Shown here in pieces: positions 40,709-51,500 of a stretch of 60,000 nucleotides of DNA. Both the position numbers and the translations under genes were made by a program. Origin of the DNA: Hydractinia symbiolongicarpus (Eukaryota; Cnidaria; Hydrozoa; Anthoathecata; Hydractiniidae); assembly GCF_029227915.1 (NCBI RefSeq), contig NC_079875.1, forward strand, positions 6,946,001 through 7,006,000, in the 5' to 3' direction. Numbering within the stretch: position 1 is the first letter of the stretch; each line of letters starts with the position of its first letter. Under the pieces are notes generated by a model. That model did no database searches. It saw only the letters and a list, made by a program, of their open reading frames with translations, and had not been told where the DNA came from.

Positions 40709-41875
40709 TTTTTATTCTGGTTTTCACACGTACACCTCAGGAGTTAATATATTTTTAGTTGACGCTACAAGCACTTTTAGGCCATCGGGTTTTGTTTCTT
40801 CGTGCGAAGACTTACTCTTCTAATCTAACTTTTGTTTTTCACACAACAAACCATCACTGTCTCGTTGCGTCACAAACAAATTTACCTCTGACGTTCATGC
40901 TCAGATGTTTGAAATTTTAAAAAGTTGAGGTCCATTTTTTATATATTTAGGAGTTACCATTCGGCAGAACTTTTCGGAAACTTCTACAACGTCACACCAG
41001 TTGTTTTTGGTGCATCAGAATAATTTCTAAGTATGTCGAGAGTATATTTTCGGGACCATAAACACTTCGTTTGTTTTTATCAAGAATATTAAACAAACCG
41101 GGAAGATATTGCCAATGTTTAAGTGTTTAATTTATATACATGGATTTCTCTATTCAAACAGGTCCTTCGGTTACCGTCAGATTATTAAAACTTGTGGTGG
41201 ATTATATTATATATAGTTACGAATATATTTAATATGGCTGTTTATTGTTGGATGATGCCTCGTTTACACTTTAAACGTCGGACCAAAGTGATAGAATTTT
41301 CGATTTTTGATAAAGTATCGCATCCGGGTATCACCTGGAATACCGGGTATCACCTGGGGTATCGGGTCTTACTATTCTCATGTCCCGTAACTAATACGAC
41401 ATGTCAGGTGCTCACTTCAGTCCGGCGTCTAAAGAAATAGTAGGGTATGATTGAATGCAAATTTTCATTATACATCGTTTTTTTTGTATTTTTAAGTTAT
41501 ATATTTTCGTGACGGAAAGACCTGTTCAAGTATTTAACTTCATGTGACATTCTCAGAACCTTGACAGCCTTTGTGAATGCGAAACAGTTAATGTGCGCCC
41601 TTTGTTAACAGCGAGGCGTTTACTTAAGTATTTTTATTAAATAAGTCGTATTTGATAGACGTTTCGTACATCACCAATAACCTCTGGAACGTTTACGCCC
41701 GCTTTTGTGCTACTAGTACTGTGTTTACGCCCGCTTTTTATGCCACTGGTACTGTGTATATGTATAGATAAATTTTGGGAGTCTGTCATAACTGCATTTT
41801 AGTTTTGATTTCTGTGAAGAAACAGTTTTAATTTGTCAATTTAAAATCGTTGTTGTCAGTTTTGCTTTCGTTTTG

Positions 41876-42125
41876 TTAGCCCATGGAAAAATCAACTGAA
41901 ATTCCCATAGGCACATTAACTATCTCGTGCATAAATATTTCGTGTGTCCGTAGCACGACTTTTTTCTCAACGGCAGACGACGGCATAAAGTCCTTCAACC
42001 TTTTACCGCCTGGAATTTTAACGGCACAGTTTTCTTTGAGAAAAGGGAGCGGAGGGAGGAAGCCGCATTGTATCTCATCTCTACTGTTACTTCCGGAAGA
42101 CTGCACAAACTATGAAATCAAGTAG
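41876..42125. other. Unassigned open island, open on both strands
   Basis: About 240 bp with more balanced base composition than its surroundings are open in one frame on each strand. The plus frame is 41883-42125, with ATG start and 80 codons ending AAATCAA before GTAGGC. The minus frame is 42106-41876, preceded on the minus strand by an acceptor-like TTGATTTCATAG and ending in a stop. Neither translation has a domain I recognise. It could be one exon of an unrecognised gene, on either strand, or chance. Confidence 0.3.
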
Positions 42126-42468
42126 GCCAAAAAAATATTTTACTAGCGTAAGCATTTTCGAGATGACGTTATTAAAACTACTAAAAATATTAATGATCTC
42201 AGTTCAAACTTTCTAATTTCGTTTGCAGCTAAATTAATGTTTTTTGACATGTATTTTATTTTTTTATCAACCGTAGTAGGAAACGAGTCAAAAATTTGTA
42301 AGACACTTAAAGTAAACCGAAAAATCAGGTGACAATTTTCCCTTCATTAGTATGGGCAACATTGCAATCAAGTTCAAAACATTTTCGTAAGTTTTTGTCA
42401 TGGTGTCAGGAACAACATTGTGATAAGAACAGGATTGATGACGTCTGACAAATCAGAGAGTATCACAC

Positions 42469-42526
42469 AACCTCGGACGGCGAGTAGGATATCAAAAAAG
42501 CGAAAAATTGCCCTGGGAACGAGGTT
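42469..42526. mobile_element. 58-bp mini inverted-repeat element with perfect 11-bp target duplication
   Basis: It begins AACCTCGGACGGCGAG and ends CCCTGGGAACGAGGTT, with 7-bp exact inverted termini AACCTCG. The 11-mer GAGTATCACAC directly flanks both sides (42458-42468 and 42527-42537). Such long target duplications are typical of Mutator-like elements (8-11 bp), but the family assignment is inference. Confidence 0.75.
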
Positions 42527-43833
42527 GAGTATCACACTTTTAAGTAGGTGCGCTAAGTAGGTGTGCGATGACACAAAACTGTGTTGTGATTTTGCGCTGC
42601 TTTGGTGGCCTGTAACATGACCAATACTCTCGGACTTGGCAAATTTTGCGGGGAGATTTTTTGAACGAATTATTGACTTAGGGCCGAAAAATCAGTTTGT
42701 TGAACTTGCTTGTGAAGCAACTGAACGTGCCTGTAAAACGCCCGTGGCTAACCCGTATTTTTATGGGACCCGCACCAGAGTTAAGGCGGGATATTCGAAC
42801 TTAGCGTCATGGGGAGAAAAGACAAAACTTCGAAAAGACGAAGTACGCAAATATAAGATGGAATAAGAATTTCAGTGGGAGAACGAATGCATCTGGTTTG
42901 GCTTACAGATGGAAGTACACAAACATGAAATGGCAAAGACCAGTAGGGCTAGGGCCTAGGGGCCACAAGACCCTGAGGAAGAAGTTGCAGGTTGAACACA
43001 AAAGTTCATTTCACCAAAAAGCTTTTACAATTGAGGGGAAAATTGGCAAGGATGGTTTAATTTTTTTGCAAGCTTTGCGTAACATTAATTTTAAAGTTGA
43101 CAGAATTTGTTTACGAGACTTTTGAAAAAACAGTTACACAAAAACAGTTTGTTATCCCCTTTTCAAAGTATTTCGCCATCTTCTTCTGTTATTCCATTGA
43201 ATATATAACAAGGTTTGATAGAGCACTAGAATCAAGTAGCAACAATCAAATTTACTTTTAACATAAACGTGAATGCGCCTGCTACAATTACGGACAAAGT
43301 ATAATGAAACGGAGGGATAATTTCAAATTCGGATGCGCCACAAGTGGTCACATTGGTTGTTTCTATATTAGAATCGCGTATTCTGAACCTCTCAATATTT
43401 ACAGCGGAGTTCGGAATAGTTGCAAACGTCAGCACAACCATTGTTCTCGTACTTGGCTACCTTCGTGTAGCCGATACTGCGGGTTCGACATAGAATGATA
43501 CTAGCGAATTTTATACACTCTTTACGTGGTTTACGTGCCTACCGGCTGCAAAATGGTGACTATTTCACTTTTCTGTGTTTGATATTGACAACAAAACTGC
43601 CTTTGTTTTATTAATTTTGTCCATAATTTTATTTTACCAAACTTACAAACAAACATCACATCCCAAACGACGAAGAGTTATAGTTGATGACGTCAACCTC
43701 GACACGGGTTGGCAATGAGGTTGTGATGTCGCAGCCAGTAAAATTGGAAACTTGTTAAATTTTTTTAAAACTTATTTAAAAGTTTAACCCTGGTAATAAT
43801 CCATACAACCTTGTCTCCAAGGTCCCTGAGCCC

Positions 43834-43922
43834 AACCTCGTTCCCAGGGCATTTTTCCTTGTTGATAAAGTGCCACTCCGTAATTAACAAATAAGGGGCC
43901 ACATGACCCTGGGGACAACGTT
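43834..43922. mobile_element. Probable AACCTCG-family mini-element, right end degenerate
   Basis: It starts AACCTCGTTCCCAGGGC and ends GACCCTGGGGACAACGTT. The flanks show no convincing duplication. A related right-end piece, AGGGGCCACAAGACCCTGAG, is near 42958, and a 28-bp AACCTCG...GAGGTT pair is at 43695-43722. Confidence 0.4.
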
Positions 43923-45257
43923 GCTTGGATATACTATATGATAGCACATTGTGAGATATTGATGTCGTTTTTTATTAAAATTGGAAAAACAATTTATCGA
44001 CTACGTAAGTAAATTTTTAAAAATGTGCTTGCCTTCTATCAGAATTCTCTCCAGTTCTGATGAAAACAAAAAGATTCGATAATGCGTCCTTTTAACATTA
44101 AAACTTTTCTTCTTTCCCCGACATCAGCTAAAAACATTTTCTATTGTGACATATCCTCTGTAAATCTAGTTTCCAGGTTGTCTTAGCTGAAGTGGTCTAC
44201 TCTCCTTTACGGGAAAGTTGTAGAGTAAAAAGTAGGAATTGACATGTGGAACGCCGATAAATAAAAACAACCCGCTGTTTCAAAATCGTTAAGTTCAAAA
44301 GTGTTTGATACACAAGTGAACAATAGTAAAGGTAGTAATTAGCAGAATATGACGCATAGATGACAAATTTGATAAATATGCAGCAGACACATGCTGACCA
44401 ATGCATTAATTAAATGTGACAAACGGAGATTACGATGGTATAAATAACTTTATTGTTGTCAGGAGCACGCATAACAAATCGTATTGAACTTTTAATTATT
44501 GCTCGCGGCAAAGAGTGGGTAAACGTCAACCGTGCCGTTTTATTCTTTTTTTCTTGCTGTATCTGTTTTCCTGTTGTCTAAAAGAAGAAAATGTCTCAGT
44601 AAGGAAGACAATAAATAAAAAATATAAATTAGAATAATCTTTCTTTCGTTAAACATTTCAAAAACAACAAAAAAATTGCATAGGCAACTTTTTATGTTCA
44701 ATGTTTCTGGACATATCCCATAAAACGTGTGTTTGTTCAGTTTCTTAGTTCAAAAACGTTTTGTGTCGTAAGAAAGAGGCTCTCGGATCGTCGTCGCCCG
44801 TCAGCCTCCCTCAGCCTTGCGCATTTAAAATGGTAGGTTTGGCAGTGCCGTCTGATAACAAGGCGCATGATTAACATCTCGCACAGCCAGCGCCAGAAAG
44901 AGACGGCTGTGCCTAGTGTTTTTGGTATTATTAACTACGTTAAACTGTTTTTATATTTTAGGGATTTTTGTATATTGGTGAACGTAAAATGCATATACAT
45001 AACTAATGCTAAACAGACAGCTAACAAAACATAGCAAAATACAGAAACAGACTGTGACTGTGTAGTTGCGTTGATGTTTGTTGCCTGGTCTGGTTTATAA
45101 TTGAAGTGGTTTAATATAACTAAGCTAGCCATAAAAAGAAGAAGCACATTACTTTTTTTGCAGTTGTAGTTACAGTGTTATCTAAAAAAGGGGGCTTTTG
45201 TCTTTTTTATGGCTAGCTTGCTAGCTAGCTTTGGCTAGCTGTGCTAGGCATGGTGCG

Positions 45258-45839
45258 CAGTTGGGAAAATCCTCTTAATTAAGCTGTATAGCTTAATTTG
45301 GAGATCTCCTAAATATCATACAGCTTATATCGTATCATACAGCTTAATTAGGTGACATACATCTAAATTAAGAGGTACAAAAAGTTTTTCCCCAATTTCT
45401 CGAAAAATGTAAATTTTCATCGTCAGTTTGACCACTATATTATAAAAGAAAAAAGTATTTCCAGCACTCAGGGTTTAAAAGATATGGACTATAAACAATA
45501 GTTCATTGTTAGCGATAGTCTATTTAAGCTGTACTGCATCTTGGTTAGGATGTCACGTCGCGTGATACATCCTATTTAAGCAGATATTTTTAAAACTTCA
45601 AATTTAGCGGATCTCCGTGTTGCTACGAAAAAACTAATGTATTGGAGATGTTTATATGCACATAAATTGGATTTATTCAGTTGGATAGATGCTAAAATTC
45701 AGTTTAATGTGTGTTTTAGACAAAGTTTTGTACACCTTAACTAAGCTGTAAAACGCCTAATTAGACTGTATCATACATCCTAATTAAGCTGACATCTAAA
45801 TCAAGCTGTACAGCTTAATTAAGAGGATTTCCCTGACTG
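45258..45839. mobile_element. 582-bp MITE with about 30-bp inverted ends and repeated TTAAGCTGTA motifs
   Basis: The left end reads CAGTTGGGAAAATCCTCTTA and continues ATTAAGCTGTATAGCTT. The right end is the near-exact reverse complement, finishing GGATTTCCCTGACTG. GTGCG flanks both sides (45253-45257 and 45840-45844). Copies of the motif TTAAGCTGTA or its reverse complement recur inside at irregular spacing. No protein is encoded, so it is non-autonomous. The superfamily was not assigned; the duplication could be 5-7 bp depending on where the end is placed. Confidence 0.75.
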
Positions 45840-46418
45840 GTGCGGATTATTCTCCTGGTCGGAATTTCACCTGGTACAACTTTCAGTTGAGGGAAACACA
45901 GATGCTTCACTGTTGAACTCTCACAGAAGAAGCTTTGAATAAACAAGAACTTCAAATATCTAAATTTAACTAAAGCTATATTAGAAAAAACTCTCCTAAA
46001 GTACACAATATGACAGGTTTGAAGTTAGAAAACAAGGATTTTGTGAAAAATTCATCCCTTATTTATGAAGAGGTGACTAAGTGAATGATATGTTTTCCCT
46101 CAAATCATAATGGCTACCCTTATACGAATGCGTAATTGGTTTAAAAGTATCACGCCCACTGGGAGAATGGGGAGGGGGTCAATATATGGGCTGCCAATAA
46201 AACCTAATACTGTAACATAAAAAAATATATTTTCAGAGTTTTTTTCACATTCTAATAACAAATATTTCCAGATGGTCACATATATATGATAGAAAAGCTA
46301 TACCAAACCAACCAACCGTGTTATTTTCGCATGAATATTGCATAGATAATATGCCTTTAAACCTATATCAATAAAACAAAAATCAGTTGTTTTGGGGCCC
46401 TTGATTTTGCAAAGAAAA

Positions 46419-46611
46419 GCGGCGATAGAAATGTTTTCTTAGATTGCATTTTAAAATTTTAAAAACGAAACGCGGTGATAGAAATGCTCTTTTAGATCGC
46501 ATTTTAAAAGTTTATAAACGAAAAGCCGTGATAGAAATGTTTTTTAAGATCGCATTTTAAAAGTTTATAGACGAAAAGCGGCGATAGAAATGTTTTTTTA
46601 CATCGCATTTT
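46419..46611 (+). repeat. 53-bp tandem repeat, about 3.6 copies
   Basis: The unit begins GCGGYGATAGAAATG and includes GATCGCATTTTAAAAG. Copies start at 46419, 46472, 46525 and 46578 at an exact spacing of 53. The region is non-coding. Confidence 0.9.
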
Positions 46612-48505
46612 GATTCACGAACGATTAAAATCTATTATGTAGCTAGCTTTATGATAACAAATTAAAATGTGTTATTTTTTTTTGCCGTCGGTTTTTGATT
46701 TAATTGATAAACTAATGGTCTTTGTTGTTTTACAATAGAAGTTATCTATTGTGGAAGCCACAATGTAATATTTAATTTTCGTTTGTGTAGTCCATGAAAC
46801 ATGATCGGTCAGGATAGTCAGGAAAACCAAGGTCAACTTTGGGTTGAACACCCTGGATTACATAAACTTGTTTCCAGTTTCACTACAATTCAAATAGGTG
46901 GAAAACAAATATGTCATTATAATTGTCAGAAATATATAAGCTTTATCAGCTATATTTATGCAGGATAAGTGTACTCTATATACAATAAGTACAGAGCTGA
47001 AAGATGTTTTTTTCACTGTTCCTAGATTTTCACTTAAACTGACAGTTGGAAAGGGAGGGTCAAATGTTAATCGGCCATATGCCAACGAAAAAGATAAAAA
47101 TCATTTGTCAACAGCTCTTAATTGTCTAAAGTATATGATGGAAGTTTTTTATCTGATATGAAAGATATACAATTTTTAAGGAAATTTATGTTGGGCCCCA
47201 AAAACTTCAGTTTGTATAACCGCCTTACCTCCAAACGAACCTCCTCCAAAACCAAACTAAAATAAGTAGCTACTTAAAATCTTCATGTAATGGCTTGCTG
47301 TCTTATGGTGATGCTCTTCCTAGCTCCTGGGAACTAGGTTACCATCACAAAGAAATGGCCATTTGTTGTTTTTTGTGACAAACTGAGCATAGAAATTACC
47401 CCCTTAATTATAGAAATTCTTGTTACTGTAATATATGTATATATATGCCATATTTATATACTCTATTATTCCCGTATCTCTACTATTCCCACCTCTGGTA
47501 AAAACCCACCTTTTTGGTATGGGTTGATAAAATAATCCTGCATGCAGCTTTGATTTAATTTCTATCAACTGTAGTATATACCGTATCTATGTACTCAAAT
47601 ATTTCCACCACACATAGCAGTGTAAGTATATATATAAATAGCATTTTACAACAATTTGGAATGAAATATACACTATTAGAATTTCAATTAAACACATGTA
47701 ACAAGGTTGCAATTTTCATTGTTTGCTTGGTCTGTCCTATATATAATTTATTTGAATTTTTTAACACCTTGAATTCTGTGACTTAAAAACTTTTTTATTA
47801 AAAATAATACTAACCCGATAGTCCATGCTTAAATAATCCTGCCTCTCGCATTCCAACCTCTCTAGTAAACCAGCCTTTATTTTTAAGGTTAAAACGCTAA
47901 TCCAGTAGCATGGATAATAGGGTGTATTAATTCTCTAGTTATCTCCCCAACTAATAAATAGCCAGGGATGATTTTGATCATTGCCTGTTGATTACAAATT
48001 TGCTGGGAGCACCATATTCCACATTAAATGTTTCTGGATGCATGTTTTTTGGTGTAAAGTGTTATTAGAAAAAATTATTTATGAATAGCAATGCACCTTG
48101 TGTTGTTCTTTTTTTTAAAAAATTTACACATAAGGAAACGACTTAACATGTATATATGTGTTAATAAAGGAAATTTAAAATTAATAGATACAATCGACTT
48201 AGACGAAAACATTTTGATAATTTATATTTTTTTATCTAGTTTTAGTTTCAAATATTCCTTAAATGTTCACACTTCCAACATAAAAAATATTAATATCAAA
48301 GGTTAATAGTTCCCTAATAAAAGGTATTTGAAAAAAAAAGATTTTGCATCTGTTTGACCACTTGATACTAATATGGTTCCTGTTTTATAAGATAGATTAT
48401 TAGTGGTTGTTGAGTGGTAATAAACATTAATTCCATAAGTGATTTATTTATGTATAACAGACACTTTAATAATGATGTTGCTTTCTAGACTAGTTAACTA
48501 ACACT

Positions 48506-51500
48506 ATGTCATTTTACGGCTTCAAGAAACAGTTGAATAAAACTAGTCAGGTAGGTTTATTATATACATCATTATCCACACCACAAGTGATAGATTGTTA
48601 TAAAAAAGTGTACTGAATGTTTACAAGGATGTGCTTACTGTGCATTTAAACTGAAAAATCAAATCATTTGTGTTTAATCAATGTTAAAGGGAAACTAATG
48701 TGACAAATGATGTTGAACTTATGTTATAAAACTCAAAACTTGTTTAACAGGCCTTCTAAAATTCTGGAAAAAAATGTTTTGTTGTTATTAAGGCTGAGGA
48801 AAGTAGATAATCTGTTTTGTGTTTTATGTAGCTTCAACAGTATCAGGTATATACAGTTCATTTTTTTATTTTCACTAAAAAATGCTCTGTGACAGAATTT
48901 CTAAACTAAAAATCTAATGTTTTAAATTGTCAAAATGGCAGTAGAAAATATCCTTTAAAAAAGTTGGACCATTAAAATGAGTACCATAAACAACGACAAC
49001 AAAATAATGCAAACAAAGAAGCAAATAAAAGTGTGAGTGGTCACACAAAACAGATAAAGACCATTTTGAATTAATTATTATACCAAGTCCTAGTTTTGTT
49101 GCAGGGTCAGTTAGTCGGTCAGTCTACAGTATATCGGTCAGTAAGTGGGCAGATTTTTTTTGTTCACTTAGTCAGGCAAAAATAACATTCTAGTGACTCT
49201 CGCTTTTATTCACCCCCGCCCCCCTAATTATGTATAATTGACATTCCTAATTTCAACATTTTGAATAAAAGTATTTTTACTTTAGTATCTTATTTTATAC
49301 CTTCCGCAAAAAAAAAAGTTAATTTTGTATGAAAGAGCTTGAAAAATTCTAGGAATATTTTTTTTGAAAAATCTTTCACTAATTATGCCTGGCATTATAA
49401 ACTAGTCCTGAGTGAGGTATTGTATTTGACAGCAAGGCACCCACTGATTGATTTGCTTCACATAATTATCCAGCTTGCGTTGGTAGTTTAATTGTTTTTG
49501 GGTTAAGAATTGGCAAAATACTAGGAAATAAAAAAAAATTGGAAAACATTTCTGAACATATAAAACCTACATACTGGAGCTGCCCTATATTTCTTTTTAA
49601 AAAAAGTGTAATAGATGAAGATAATATTCACAATTTTTTAGGCAGAGCAGCATGACATCATAATTTATACAGAACAATTTAATGTCAAAGTTTAAATGTA
49701 AAATCAAAAAAACAACTTTTTGAACTCTAGAACAAAGTTTAACATCATTTATCGCCTCCACCACCTTAAGAACTAGTTTTTATAATCATCGATTCAAGTG
49801 AAACCAGAAAACTACAACTGTGTTTTAATAATATTGCATGGAGATCTGTTCTTTTAATTTAGTATTTGAGTGAGAAGGTTGGAGGGAACAAAGGATCTCA
49901 ACTTGAAGAAGATTTTGTTGGCCTGGAACGGGTAAAATTACATTTCCTTGTTGTTATTGAAATAAAAAACATCTAGATCACATGAACAAAACAAGACTTT
50001 GGAGAATGAAATATTATGGAGCTCTATATTTTTCTAAGAAATTCTGCCCCATATTTGTTTTTAGAGCATACAATTTGTAAAATATCACTACTTTAAATCT
50101 GATAATATGAGTTAGTTAATCACAGTTTTACATTTTATTTTATATTTAATTTTTTTACACTTTGCAATTTTTTGTATCACCTTTCTAGTTGGATAAGTTA
50201 AATATGTTTTTCATTTATTTATATTATTTATTCTAGAAAATAGATGCAACAGAAAAATGTATTACTGAAATGCATAGAAAGTCAATTGAATATTTGCAAC
50301 CAAATCCCAGTAAGTTTGATTACGAGACTTCAGAGTTGTATCTGTTTCGTAGTTTTCTTTAAATCCTTTATTTTCATGTTTACTGAAAAAAAACTGAACA
50401 TTTTCTTTGAGAAAATTCTAACTCTTAAGGTTTGAAGTATAAACATTGAAACAGTCAAAAAGGGTATTCTCTAAGTTTCGCAACTTTAAAAATCCTTAAT
50501 TTGTTGCATTTCTTTTTTTTAAGTAGTTCTTTTGTGTTATAACCTTAGCTGCAAGAACCAAACTAGCATTCCAGGCATCAATGCAGAAAGCAAGAGGTCA
50601 AGCCAAGTCTGTAAAATATCCACAGCCAGAACAAATGTTGGCTGATGTTTTTACGAGAGGTGGAGCTGAATTAAATGATGATTCTCCTTATGGTATGTGT
50701 AAAGCCTATACTGCAATACATAGCATCGGTGTTTTTGTAGATGCCTGAAATCATCAATTATTTGCCGTCATGTCTGTTGTAAAAGCATAGCTGCCACTTT
50801 CAGACCATTCTACAAGGGTTGTCAAAATTGGAAATTTAGATCAGTCATAAAAAATCATGGAATTTAATTTGGTCAAGTAAAAACTAAAGATAATACCTTT
50901 ATTAGAAAAAACTTAGAAAAGTTAAGGCTCATTTTATGTTTTAATGACAGCCTTTTCCATTGACAGTGTTATTTTATTTTGTTATTTTAGTCGTTGTTGT
51001 TGTCTGTTTTCTGGACTTCTGTAATTATTACAATTATTTTTTATTATATTTTTATTTTTTTATAAAAACATGAAATTTATTTCAAAACTTTTGTGGCCAC
51101 CAGGCATTTAATAAAACTCACACTCATTAGTTGAACACTACTAGAAGCAGTGGATGTTAAAGTAGCTTTTTTTAAATTGTTGTACATAAAATAAAGTAGC
51201 ACAGCTCATCACGCCTGTATTATAACACAACCAGTTAACGTTTAGATTCAAACTGTTTGTGTGTTTTAGCAAACTCGTTGACAGAGCTGGGTGAGAAATT
51301 TCATGAAATGGCTGAAATTAAGGAATCAATGGTATGTGATGCCAATAATCATTTTTTTTTAATGATTTACTTCTCCAGGAAGGAAAATTTCGATAGTTGC
51401 GTGACACAACACACTCATCAACCTAAGTGTCTTTTTGGATGTGCTTCAACTTCTTATCAAGTTTTGTATTTTGGAGGTGCTTTTAATAATAATACACCTA

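Larger units (their letters stand above)
40323..48505. other. Intergenic segment between casein kinase and endophilin genes, 8.2 kb
   Basis: Recognised contents are the 31-bp array (40523-40708), a 19-bp tandem duplication (41324-41361), a 32-bp tandem duplication (41691-41754), a two-way open island (41876-42125), mini-elements (42469-42526 and related pieces near 42950, 43695 and 43834-43922), a MITE (45258-45839) and a 53-bp array (46419-46611). C-rich blocks such as AATAATCCTGCCTCTC near 47480 and 47830 suggest another degraded element. No gene with a recognisable domain was found. The start of the endophilin transcript should lie near the end. Confidence 0.4.

Noticed and set aside
42636-43125. 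Two 75-76 codon plus-strand frames
   Set aside because: No recognised domain; the second lies next to mini-element debris (CCACAAGACCCTGAGG) and neither has clear splice or start context.
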